Under the pieces are notes generated by a model. That model saw only the letters and a program-made list of their open reading frames with translations. It had not been told where the DNA came from and searched no databases. Below, piece after piece: positions 17,904-26,285 of a DNA stretch of 64,000 nucleotides. The stretch is from Xanthomonas vasicola. Lineage in GTDB: Bacteria; Pseudomonadota; Gammaproteobacteria; Xanthomonadales; Xanthomonadaceae. The stretch spans positions 1-64,000 of the forward strand of contig NZ_JSBW02000055.1 in NCBI RefSeq assembly GCF_000772705.2, written 5' to 3'. Every line of letters begins with the position of its first letter. Within the stretch, counting starts at the first letter, position 1. The translations under genes and the position numbers were made by a program.

Positions 17904-18078
17904 TCTTTATTGAGACTTTCGCTGTCGCGTAGTTCATACACTGATGGCATGACGGTGGATTCACTCAACCGGCCGCGCTGCGCGTGCCGGCGACGTCGCA
18001 CGCAAAGTTGCGGCCGACGCCCAATCCAAGGCGTCGCCGCTATCGACTTCTTTTCACTTGCCTCGCAGAGGGAACGCC

Positions 18079-19902
18079 ATGGCTCATGTATGTACTCCAG
18101 TCCACCGCCGACGCGCTCCATTGGCCGCCGTTCTGGCGCTCAGCCTACTGGCGCTGTTGCCGCCGCATGCCGATGCGGCACAGGTGCCCTGGCACTCGCG
18201 CACGTTCAAATACGTTGCCGACCACAAGGATCTCAAGGAAGTGCTGCGTGATTTGTCCGCCAGCCAGTCCGTGACCACCTGGATCTCGCCGGAGGTCACC
18301 GGCACGCTCAGCGGCAAATTCGAGGCATCCCCGCAAAAATTTCTCGACGACCTTGCCGCCACCTATGGCTTCGTCTGGTACTACGATGGCGCCGTGCTCA
18401 GAATCTGGGGCGCAAATGAATCCAAGAACGCAACGTTGAGTCTGGGTACCGCCTCGACCAAGGCGCTGCGCGATGCACTTGCGCGCATGCGTCTGGACGA
18501 TCCACGTTTTCCAGTGCGCTACGACGAGGCCGCGCACGTTGCGGTGGTGTCCGGGCCCCCTGGTTATGTGGATACCGTTTCGGCGATTGCCAAGCAGGTG
18601 GAGCAGGGTGCGCGTCAGCGCGATGCCACCGAAGTACAGGTATTTCAGCTGCACTATGCGCAAGCAGCCGACCACACCACACGTATCGGTGGCCAGGACG
18701 TACAGATTCCGGGCATGGCGAGCCTGTTGCGCGGCATATACGGCGCACGTGGCGCGTCCGTCGCGGTGATGCCCGGGCCGGGCGCCAACTTTGGGCGGGT
18801 ACAGCCGATTGGCGGTGGTTCTTCCAACACCTTCGGCAATGCGGGCCAGGGCCAGGGCGGCGGAGCCAACGGCATCCTCGGGCTGCCTTCGGCATGGTTT
18901 GGTGGGACATCGCCGTCAGATCGCGTGCCAGTCAGTCCGCCATTGCCCGGTAGTGGGCCCAGTGCGCCCGCAGGTTCGCCTGCCAGCGTATGGCCGGAGC
19001 TCACCAAGGGGCGGCGCGACGAATCCAATCCGATCGACGTCGGCAACGGCGCAGAACTCGCCTCCGATGCTCCGGTGATCGAAGCCGATCCGCGCACCAA
19101 TGCCATCTTGATCCGCGATCGACCGGAGCGGATGCAGAGCTACAGCACCCTGATCGAACAGCTGGATAACCGCCCCAAGCTCCTGCAGATCGATGCCACC
19201 ATCATCGAGGTCCGCGATGGCGCCATGCAGGATCTTGGCGTCGACTGGCGCTTCCATAGCCAGCATACGGACGTGCAGACGGGCGACGGCCGTGGCGGCC
19301 AGTTGGGTTTCGACGGCGCACTGAGCGGCGCTGCAACACAGGGCACGATGACACCGGTCGGCGGGACGTTGACGGCGGTATTGGGGGACGCCGGACGCTA
19401 CCTGATGACGCGTGTGTCGGCGTTGGAAACGACCAACAAGGCCAAGATCGTCTCGTCGCCACAGGTCGCGACGCTGGACAACGTAGAGGCGGTGATGGAT
19501 CACAAACAGCAAGCGTTCGTCAGGGTCAGCGGATATGCGTCGGCGGATCTCTACAATTTATCGGCTGGAGTGTCGTTGCGGGTCTTGCCCAGCGTGGTAC
19601 CAGGCTCATCGAACGGCCAGATGCGTCTGGATGTGCGCATCGAAGACGGACAGCTGGGATCCAATACCGTGGACGGCATCCCGGTCATCACCTCCAGCGA
19701 GATCACCACCCAGGCCTTCGTCAATGAAGGGCAGAGCCTGCTCATTGCCGGCTATGCCTACGATGCGGACGAAACCGATTTGAACGCAGTGCCCGGTCTG
19801 TCCAAGATTCCGCTGGTGGGCAATCTGTTCAAGCACCGCCAGAAGAGTGGGTCGCGCATGCAGCGGTTGTTCTTGTTGACGCCACATGTTGTTTCACCCT
19901 GA
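18079..19902 (+). CDS. hrcC: HrcC, outer-membrane secretin
   Basis: HrcC is the SctC secretin forming the outer-membrane ring of the injectisome. From the ATG at 18079 (GAGG ribosome binding site at 18068-18071) it is 607 residues, the known length. It has a Sec signal peptide (residues 1-34, ending HADAA), N0 and N1 periplasmic domains, a low-complexity Gly/Pro/Ser region around 240-320, and a C-terminal secretin domain with the signature VPGLSKIPLVGNLFKHR. The 175 bases before it hold no PIP box, so it may be expressed by read-through from the hrpB operon plus a HrpX-independent promoter. Confidence 0.95.
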   Translation: MAHVCTPVHRRRAPLAAVLALSLLALLPPHADAAQVPWHSRTFKYVADHKDLKEVLRDLSASQSVTTWISPEVTGTLSGKFEASPQKFLDDLAATYGFVWYYDGAVLRIWGANESKNATLSLGTASTKALRDALARMRLDDPRFPVRYDEAAHVAVVSGPPGYVDTVSAIAKQVEQGARQRDATEVQVFQLHYAQAADHTTRIGGQDVQIPGMASLLRGIYGARGASVAVMPGPGANFGRVQPIGGGSSNTFGNAGQGQGGGANGILGLPSAWFGGTSPSDRVPVSPPLPGSGPSAPAGSPASVWPELTKGRRDESNPIDVGNGAELASDAPVIEADPRTNAILIRDRPERMQSYSTLIEQLDNRPKLLQIDATIIEVRDGAMQDLGVDWRFHSQHTDVQTGDGRGGQLGFDGALSGAATQGTMTPVGGTLTAVLGDAGRYLMTRVSALETTNKAKIVSSPQVATLDNVEAVMDHKQQAFVRVSGYASADLYNLSAGVSLRVLPSVVPGSSNGQMRLDVRIEDGQLGSNTVDGIPVITSSEITTQAFVNEGQSLLIAGYAYDADETDLNAVPGLSKIPLVGNLFKHRQKSGSRMQRLFLLTPHVVSP

Positions 19903-20738
19903 GGGCCTGCTGAAAAACATCGGGTGGCGGCCGGTAGGCGATAATGCCGCAGTTGCTGGTCGTTTCCCGAATGCACCCGGAAACCCGGTTGCTCCTGATA
20001 TCTCAAACAACCCCGGCAGCGTTTGGGAAAAACGAAACATTTAATGCCAGATGCGTGAGTGTTTGTATTATCCGGAGCGGCTAAGGCCTTCACTAGGGAG
20101 GCGCTGAACGGCCGTCACTGGGAATCAGTATGTGCCACTCATGCATTTTGGTTCTTGTGCGATGCTCGCGCCCGCCTGGGCACTAAGTGGCAGCATTACT
20201 GGCTGCTCTAGGTTCCCCATGTCGGCTAGATCGGTGCCTGTGGCAGACGGCCAGAGGCAGCGCGGGACACTGGCAGCGATTGCGCAAGAGCGCTTCGCAA
20301 TGCCTGGCCGTCAGCATCCCCCATGGGCCGGTGAATTGGCACAGATCATCTGGTCGAATGACGATGGCTTGGTGATGTGCGCTTGCACGCAGAACAAGGC
20401 TCACGCTAGCAGCAATGTCCGATTCGTGAAGGTGCTCCAGGGAACAAGATCGGGGCATTTGATGAGGCGTTGAAGCCGACACTGCGCCGGTCGCTTGAGA
20501 CGCGTTCTGTATCACTCGCCCTGCTGTATGCCGGGCAAAAATGCGAACCTGATGTGGGCGGCGAATGTTCATGGATACATCGGTCACGGCATTGCCGATT
20601 TCGGTAAGGAACGTTGCCGGTACCCTGCACCATCTCGGTCCCAGATGGGCGCAGCCGCCACCCTGACGAAGCCTGCAGGCTGACGCGTGAAAGCGGCAAC
20701 CTGCAGGCCGTGGTCGGTAGGGGGCGACCAACAGCTGT
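19903..20738. other. Intergenic region between hrcC and hpa1; no supported gene
   Basis: About 840 bases with only scattered short open frames on both strands. The hairpin at 20671-20708 probably terminates hpa1 on the minus strand. The sequence just after the hrcC stop (GGGCCTGCTGAAAAAC, 19903-19918) resembles insertion-sequence ends, but no partner end or transposase was found. Confidence 0.45.
20671..20708 (-). terminator. Hairpin downstream of hpa1
   Basis: GCCTGCAGG (20671-20679) and its inverted copy CCTGCAGGC (20700-20708) with a 20-base spacer, 30 bases past the hpa1 stop. No T-run follows on the minus strand, so it is a plausible but non-canonical terminator. Confidence 0.4.
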
Positions 20739-21170
20739 TTACTGCATCGATCCGGTGTCGTTCGAGAAGCTCAAGATAGAACCCAGCCCGCCATCGAACC
20801 CACCACCGAAGCCACCACCGAAGCCACCACCGAAGCCACCACCGAAGCCACCACCGAAGCCACCACCGTTTTGCGCTTGGAGCATCTCTGAGACGATATA
20901 CATGAGCGCCTGGGTCGCTGGCGACAGGCCTTTGGACTGCCCACCCTTACCGTTACCCGATCCAGAATCGTCACCCTGCTTCGCACCCTGACCTTCTTTG
21001 GCTTTGTTGCCTCCCTGAAGCAGGGCATTGATGATGAATGCCAGGAACTTGTCCAGCTGGGCTTCGCTGATGCCTTGTTGGCCCTGACCTGAACCGGACT
21101 GAGTGCCATCGAGCGGGCCGATCTGCAGCGCGCTGGAAAAGTTAGCGGTGTTTGCGTTCAAAGAATTCAT
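20739..21170 (-). CDS. hpa1: Hpa1, harpin-like secreted protein
   Basis: Hpa1 (XopA) is a heat-stable, glycine-rich harpin secreted by the Hrp system that helps translocation and can trigger plant defence. From the ATG at 21170 it is 143 residues without any Cys. It has two helical segments (about 36-52 and 84-100) and between and after them Gly/Gln/Lys-rich linkers. Residues 102-125 are six tandem GGGF units encoded by 12-bp DNA repeats, which makes the protein a few residues longer than the 137-residue forms in related species. A perfect PIP box and -10 lie upstream. Confidence 0.95.
   Translation of the reverse strand: MNSLNANTANFSSALQIGPLDGTQSGSGQGQQGISEAQLDKFLAFIINALLQGGNKAKEGQGAKQGDDSGSGNGKGGQSKGLSPATQALMYIVSEMLQAQNGGGFGGGFGGGFGGGFGGGFGGGFDGGLGSILSFSNDTGSMQ
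20800..20871 (-). repeat. 12-bp tandem repeat coding GGGF units in hpa1
   Basis: Plus-strand unit CCACCACCGAAG is repeated five times exactly from 20800 to 20859, with a partial sixth copy. Each unit codes for four residues (GGGF on the minus strand). Copy number changes would lengthen or shorten the harpin in frame. Confidence 0.9.
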
Positions 21171-21266
21171 CGTTACGACTCCTCTCTGATTAACTGGGGT
21201 TTGTCTTTCACTCGGTTGCCGAGTCTGAGTATCGGCATCTAGGGGGCGCATTGCTGCCCCGAACCA

Positions 21267-21272
21267 ACAATA
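21267..21272 (-). promoter_or_regulatory. -10 element of the hpa1 promoter
   Basis: TATTGT on the minus strand fits YANNRT and lies 30 bases downstream of the hpa1 PIP box. The 5' leader would be roughly 90 bases. Confidence 0.85.
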
Positions 21273-21302
21273 AAGTGGCAAGCGATCGCCGACAGAGTGT
21301 TT

Positions 21303-21327
21303 GCGAAATTGCGCTTGTGCGTGCGAA
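21303..21327 (-). promoter_or_regulatory. PIP box (HrpX site) for hpa1
   Basis: Minus strand TTCGC (21327-21323), 15 bases, TTCGC (21307-21303): perfect consensus upstream of hpa1. Confidence 0.93.
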
Positions 21328-21393
21328 GGCAGAAACGAAAAAGATGATTTCGGATCGAGAACAAAATCCAGGACCAGTTTTTTAAGAGGTTTT

Positions 21394-21418
21394 TTCGCTT
21401 GCTTGCTAAGTGCTTCGC
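21394..21418 (+). promoter_or_regulatory. PIP box (HrpX site) for hpa2
   Basis: TTCGC (21394-21398), 15 bases, TTCGC (21414-21418): perfect consensus. It is divergent from the hpa1 box 66 bases away. Confidence 0.93.
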
Positions 21419-21449
21419 CGGACCTGAGTAAATTGCGTACAGCTGGCGT

Positions 21450-21455
21450 TATGGT
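21450..21455 (+). promoter_or_regulatory. -10 element of the hpa2 promoter
   Basis: TATGGT fits YANNRT and starts 31 bases after the hpa2 PIP box. Confidence 0.85.
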
Positions 21456-21624
21456 GCCGCGGTCGAGCGCCGTGGGTCGTGTGTGCCGGCGCTCGACTCA
21501 CATGGAGACCTATCTTCAATCGAGATCGAGGTAACGAAAAATGATCGATTCAACGATCGCCCACCAGCATGTCGAAAAAGAATTCAGTTTTCAGTTCGAG
21601 CCCTGCTCTTCGTCAAAGCAACGT

Positions 21625-22098
21625 ATGCGCGCGCAATGGTCCGGAGGTGATCGTCGGGCAGGCGCCGGGCCGCAGCGCATTTTATTTGCAGCAGTGCTGG
21701 CGTGCGCGGCACCTTTCGCGCGCGCGGATTGCTTTGAAGAGGCCGCCGGCTATCAGCACGTCAACCCCTGGGTGTTGCGCGCGATTGCCTGGCAGGAGTC
21801 GCATGGTCGTGCCGACGCAATCCATCGCAATAACAACGGTACGATCGACTACGGGAGGATGCAGATCAATTCAATCCATCTGCGGCGCCTGTCCAATTAC
21901 GGCATCTCCAAAGACGCCTTGATGCACCCGTGCGTCAGTGTGTACGTGGCAGCATGGCGACTACGGGAGATGACGAACAAATACGGAAATACCTGGGCCG
22001 CTGTAGGCGCTTATCATTCGGAAACGCCCGGGGAGCGGGATAAATATGCACGTGCCATTCATTCGATTTTGATCAAGCGTGGCGTGGTTGCTGACTAG
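21625..22098 (+). CDS. hpa2: Hpa2/HpaH, lytic transglycosylase
   Basis: This is the hrp-associated lytic transglycosylase, which opens peptidoglycan for the secretion apparatus and aids effector translocation. I start it at the ATG at 21625 (157 residues): the N-terminus is then a signal peptide (ILFAAVLACAAPFARA, cleavage near residue 34). An in-frame ATG at 21541 would give 185 residues with a poorly placed signal, but cannot be excluded. The SLT domain has the catalytic Glu58 in AIAWQESHG and the GRMQIN motif. Expression is predicted from its PIP box and -10. Confidence 0.92.
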   Translation: MRAQWSGGDRRAGAGPQRILFAAVLACAAPFARADCFEEAAGYQHVNPWVLRAIAWQESHGRADAIHRNNNGTIDYGRMQINSIHLRRLSNYGISKDALMHPCVSVYVAAWRLREMTNKYGNTWAAVGAYHSETPGERDKYARAIHSILIKRGVVAD

Positions 22099-22560
22099 CA
22101 TGAGTGTGAGCGTAGTAGTGCGTGTGGTGCTACACAAGACGTGCAGAACGCTGGGGGTATGGCGGGTCGCGGGTCTTTCAAAAGGATTGGCGCGTTGACC
22201 AGAGAACGCGTCGGCGCATGGCGGATGTACATGCGGCGTCGCACATGTGTCGCCTGAAGAAGCCAGTACTGCTCCAGCAGTCGTAAAAGAATGTTGGAAG
22301 CGCGCCTGAGGCAGCTGGCAACGCTGCTTTGCAGGCGCTTGACAGCAGCAGCTGGTGTGCGGAAACGGCATATCTCGCGGACACTGTGACGCCTCCGCGC
22401 CGTGCGCAACGGCCCGGGATGACGACGTAGTGTTAGCCGCTCTTAGACGAATTACCCAACTGCTGGGACACGCACTGCTGGCTAGCCAGCAGTGCGTGTC
22501 CCATGGAAAGTTGCGGCTTGGATGCTGGGCTGCTTGATCGCTTGCGCAGCTGAGTGATTG
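22099..22560. other. Intergenic region between convergent hpa2 and xopM
   Basis: No supported gene. The notable element is the perfect 38-bp palindrome at 22465-22502, likely a bidirectional transcription stop for hpa2 and xopM. Confidence 0.5.
22465..22502. terminator. Perfect 38-bp palindrome, likely bidirectional terminator
   Basis: Two 19-base arms (left begins GGGACACGCACTG, right ends CAGTGCGTGTCCC) are exact inverted copies with no spacer, between the convergent ends of hpa2 and xopM. A very stable RNA hairpin forms from either strand. No T-run follows on either side, so intrinsic termination is not certain. Confidence 0.6.
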
Positions 22561-24126
22561 TTACGCTTGTAAAGGTTGCCTGCGAGATGCTTCGGCTTCG
22601 CGAACGGCCGCTGCAGCTTGCCAGGTGCCCGCAATTGTCCTGTATTGCATACCGGCGGCCATGCCGGCCAACGTATTGGAGAGCAATGCGCTGCGTGCGG
22701 GCGCCAACCCGAGCCAGGTGCCAATCATGTTGATTGCAGTACCAAATGCGACGTTGGAATTGATAGCGGTTGTGCGTGCGACCGAATGGTCCATGACGCG
22801 CTCATAGTCTTCGCGCTTGCCCTTAAAGGCTGGTTCCCAGATCTGCTGGGTCCCGGCTTCGTCGGCTTCGTGCTGGGTGACATTGATCCAGTCAAGCGTT
22901 TCCAGGCCGACATTTAAGGCTGTCGTTACCGCGGCTTGCCTAAAGTGAGCTCTTGTTGCCTCGCCCATGTTGAAAGGTGACATCAGGCCTGCCCAGCGCT
23001 GCCTAGCCGATGCAAAGTCTGGCGCCTCCAGCTCGTTCGATGCCAGGTTGGTCATGACGTTGGCCATGCCGTAAAACCTGCCTGCGCTGGTGACGTGGGG
23101 ATCGCTGATGCCACCATTGGTCGGTGCCCGCGTTCCCACCATGCGAAATGTCGCCTGGATGGAATCGCGGGCCGCAGCATAAGGGGCGATCTTGAGCTCA
23201 CTGGCTAGCAGCCTGGCTGCCATCTCAGGTCGGCCAGAGGCCTTGCCCGCAGCACCTATGGCGATATTGCTCAGGATGCCGGCAAGCGCGAGCCGGGTGA
23301 CCACATCCGAATAATGTTGCTGCTCACGCCTTTTGGAATGACGTTCGTCTTCAGATAGTGCTTCCCACTGTTCGAGATTGAGATTATGAAAGCCTCGCGC
23401 AGCCGCGTCTGGGTTGCGGTTCTCGCGGTTGCGTCGCAGCGTATGCAGCGCCAGATGCAGCGTGCCCGACACCGCTTGCAGGGCGACGACCGCTTCGGGT
23501 GGAAGCTGGCGAAGCGCAGCAAATAATCCTTCGCCCAGCAATTCACGCGCAAACGTAGTTGGTCCCACGGAGGTGGTCTGGTGCACGAGGTGTCCCAGCG
23601 CAGCCCCCAGGTATTGTTTGTCGAAACTTATCGGTAATATCCCGCGCGCTGCAGCTGCGACCGCTGTCGCGGTCGGCCCGAGTACGGTGGTTACTCCACG
23701 TGCTGCACCAGCTCGGACTGATGCAGCCAGCGTACCCAGACGGGCCGTGGCTGTCGTTGAGGTGGACGGATGCACCTGGAGATCGGGTTGTGCGGCTTGT
23801 TCTTGCGTGAGAGAGGGTGGGGGCGACGACGTGAAGGAATCTTCAGCGTCATAGAAGTGCTCGCCGGTGCTCGCTTCTGCGTGCGCGGCTTGCAGCCGCG
23901 GGCTCTCATGGGGTGACTGGCTTGTGTCAGTAGCGGTTTCATACACGCTGTCGCTTCCCGTGCTAAGACGTCGTCCTGATGGTCTACGCGGCAGGGCGGA
24001 CAATGCAGAATCCCCCGCAGGCGTCGGCGTATCGCCGTGTCGTGGTTCTGATGGTATTTCGATCACACTATCTGGGCCGGTCGCTTGCGGTTGCCGGGAA
24101 GCACTAACTGGAGAGATCGTCGTCAT
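22561..24126 (-). CDS. xopM: XopM, type III effector
   Basis: The 521-residue protein has the length and position of XopM, encoded directly beside the hrp cluster in X. euvesicatoria. Residues 1-120 are Ser/Thr/Pro-rich and disordered, typical of a secretion and translocation region; the remainder is helical and Ala-rich. XopM is reported to bind plant VAP proteins at the endoplasmic reticulum through FFAT motifs; here FYDAED at 91-96 within an acidic setting fits the FFAT core, and VYETATD at 61-67 is a weaker candidate. An AAGGA ribosome binding site precedes the ATG at 24126. A perfect PIP box lies about 370 bases upstream. Confidence 0.8.
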   Translation of the reverse strand: MTTISPVSASRQPQATGPDSVIEIPSEPRHGDTPTPAGDSALSALPRRPSGRRLSTGSDSVYETATDTSQSPHESPRLQAAHAEASTGEHFYDAEDSFTSSPPPSLTQEQAAQPDLQVHPSTSTTATARLGTLAASVRAGAARGVTTVLGPTATAVAAAARGILPISFDKQYLGAALGHLVHQTTSVGPTTFARELLGEGLFAALRQLPPEAVVALQAVSGTLHLALHTLRRNRENRNPDAAARGFHNLNLEQWEALSEDERHSKRREQQHYSDVVTRLALAGILSNIAIGAAGKASGRPEMAARLLASELKIAPYAAARDSIQATFRMVGTRAPTNGGISDPHVTSAGRFYGMANVMTNLASNELEAPDFASARQRWAGLMSPFNMGEATRAHFRQAAVTTALNVGLETLDWINVTQHEADEAGTQQIWEPAFKGKREDYERVMDHSVARTTAINSNVAFGTAINMIGTWLGLAPARSALLSNTLAGMAAGMQYRTIAGTWQAAAAVREAEASRRQPLQA

Positions 24127-25644
24127 GGCAGGTCCTTGCGTTGGTGGGAAGCCGCGTAAGATCGCCAGGGCCTACTGGGCTGGCGATGGATGGCGTCAGA
24201 CGATGAAGACATCACTCGAGAGATGCGTGGTGGCGACAGCTTCGATTGCAGTGCCGGTATCGCTCATCGCAGATCGAGGCATCGATCGACAAACCAGGCG
24301 CGGCATGCGGCACGCTGACCCCGGCATGTGCATAGGCCCGGCTCAGCTTTCCGTGCAACTACGCTGCGAACGTCTTAGCTTGCAATCGAGATGCGCAGGC
24401 GCACCTGGTACCGGCGACCACCTTGTGTGGTATATGTCATCGTCATCGGCGGCTCGAAAATTGGCATGACTCCCGAGATTCTGGACACATATATTGCGAA
24501 GGGATCATTCCGCATCCGAAAATTCCATTTGTGTGTTCGCAGAAAATGTGCTCCTACTGCGCATGCCTTCGCATAAACGAATGCATTTACGCGTGTGCTG
24601 GCGATGCTGTGCTAGGCGTGATTGACCAACGCCAGCACTTGCGCGTGACCCAACAGCGGAGTGACGATGCTATGTTGCGTGAGCGAACGCCCGGGAGGTG
24701 TTGTTAACTTCGAAAAGCATGGCTGTATTAGGAGTATCAAGCCGTGGGGCAATAAAGCGCAAAAATGCCAGGGTTTGCGTCAATTGCTTATAGATACGTA
24801 TCAGTATTTTGCATGTTTGATCCATGCTTTGATTCTTCCCTGTTTTTCATCACTAGGAGCCCGGTGGGCCGGATGCTGCGTAGGGCGCCGCCACGACAAA
24901 GGCAAGGTGTGAGCGATGCACCATCTTCAAGCGAACGCTGAGAGCGCTTTCCAATTGCGATGGCATCCATCAAGAGACGGTGGCGAAACGGTTCTGACCG
25001 AATAGTTCTGACCGATACTGGAATCCAGGTCACCTCCCCACCATTTCTGGTGATATGCCTTAGCGCATATCGTTACTCGTCTCTGCGAGACGCACTTTAT
25101 CTAACATCGCTCGGCCCAGGTCATGCATCCTCTGATCGGTGCGCAGGTCGAACGGATGCATCGGGCCATCAAGTGAGAGAGCCAAGGTCAACTGCTTTCA
25201 ACACGACAACCACAGATGACGGCAACAGTATCTGGCCGATTTGATCGATGTTGACAGCTAAGGTGGTCGGCGCGACGCTTTGAAGGATCTGACACCGTAG
25301 GAATTCAGCTGCAAGCAGTGAACAAGCGAGCCCGAGCATTCAAGATGGATTCGATCCATCCCATGCCTGGATTCAACACCCATTGAGTGCTGCGCGGGGG
25401 CACCAAGCCCGCAAGCCTATCTGCAGCAGATGCTGCGGAAGAGGCGAAAGCATCCGGGCTCATGTTTCACCGGGCTTATAGAGTGAATGCAGTCGTCCCG
25501 CCGCAGTGCCACTGCAGCGGGACGATGTTGCTTCAAGGTCGCGCTATGGATAGCGCTCGGAGTGCCGTTAGCTCATGCACTGCGACACCATCGCTGTATC
25601 GGAGGAGCAGCATTCAAGGCTGTCCTGCTCAAGTCAGGATCAAC
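24127..25644. other. Gene-poor right border of the hrp island
   Basis: About 1.5 kb with no supported coding sequence, somewhat richer in A+T around 24,440-24,800. It contains the xopM PIP box (24496-24520) and a 9-bp inverted repeat (24595-24603 with 24630-24638). No tRNA, integrase or direct repeat marking an island end was found. It could hold decayed effector or insertion-sequence DNA. Confidence 0.4.
24496..24520 (-). promoter_or_regulatory. PIP box (HrpX site) upstream of xopM
   Basis: Minus strand TTCGG (24520-24516), 15 bases, TTCGC (24500-24496) is a perfect box. The sequence 32 bases downstream, CAATTT, misses YANNRT at one position. The xopM ATG is 370 bases away, so the leader would be about 330 bases unless a shorter transcript is made. 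Confidence 0.7.
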
Positions 25645-25986
25645 TCACAGCATTTCCGGCGGCGGGGCAGTCGCCTTGGAATGCTGCTTGCCGCGTGCAT
25701 GTTCGATGGCGGTTCGCAGTTTGCGCGCGGCGCCGGTCACGGCGGAGGCGGTGGTTTCAGCACTGTTGGTGGCCGCAATCGGCGGCAGGCCGGCGACATG
25801 CGCCTCAATGCTGCAGGTTCGATCCGCCGCGCCGCCGCGCTGACCGTTCTCATCGCGCAAATGCACTTCCACACGGGTGATGTCGCCGGCGAAATGCGCC
25901 AGCTGAGCGGTGCAGGTCTTTTCGACATGCCCCACAACAGATGGGTCGTGCGGCACGTGCTTGTCGGTCTGGATCTGAATCTGCAT
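25645..25986 (-). CDS. HPF/RaiA-like ribosome-associated protein
   Basis: A 113-residue protein resembling the S30AE (RaiA/HPF) family that binds the 30S subunit in resting cells: it begins MQIQIQTDKHV, has alternating strands with the pattern VEVHLRDENG, and a C-terminal basic helix (AARKLRTAIEHARGKQ). An AAGGAGA ribosome binding site is present just before the ATG at 25986. It stands alone, with no adjacent rpoN, so it is a paralogue-type stand-alone member rather than the usual hpf gene. The tail after the domain is short and Pro/Ala-rich. Confidence 0.75.
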   Translation of the reverse strand: MQIQIQTDKHVPHDPSVVGHVEKTCTAQLAHFAGDITRVEVHLRDENGQRGGAADRTCSIEAHVAGLPPIAATNSAETTASAVTGAARKLRTAIEHARGKQHSKATAPPPEML

Positions 25987-26285
25987 AGAGTGTCTCCTTC
26001 GCGGTCATCCGCTACGTCTGCCGCAGCGGTGGCTTGATTCTGCGTCAGCCGAGTGTTTTCGCAAAGTGACAACCATGCTCGCCCATTCATGCGAGGGTAG
26101 GGTGTCGATGGTGTTGTCGCCGACCTCGCCGCCGCCGATGCTGTCGGCGTAGCGAGGTCTGCAGTCGGCCCGGTATAGGCAGGCCTGCCGGGGCTGAATG
26201 GCAGTACCGGGCGATCGGCTCGACCGAGGGCGGTGCCTTAAGATGCCGGCACCCGCGGTAGTCCGCGCCTGCTCGATGCCTGCCT

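Noticed and set aside
17918-17937. TTCGC near TTCAT upstream of hrcC as a PIP box
   Set aside because: Spacing is 10 instead of 15 and the second half is wrong.
19903-19918. Insertion-sequence-like end just after hrcC
   Set aside because: No partner inverted repeat, transposase or target duplication found in the next 800 bases.
20800-20871. Short tandem repeats that could be mistaken for a CRISPR array
   Set aside because: The units are 12 bp, contiguous with no spacers, and code in frame for GGGF in Hpa1.
21541-21624. Extended N-terminus for Hpa2
   Set aside because: It would bury the signal peptide 45 residues from the start; the ATG at 21625 gives the usual 157 residues.
24366-24390. 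Second PIP-like word upstream of xopM (CTCGA-N15-TTCGC)
   Set aside because: Mismatch in the conserved TTCG and an A at the B position; no -10 match. The perfect box at 24496-24520 is preferred.
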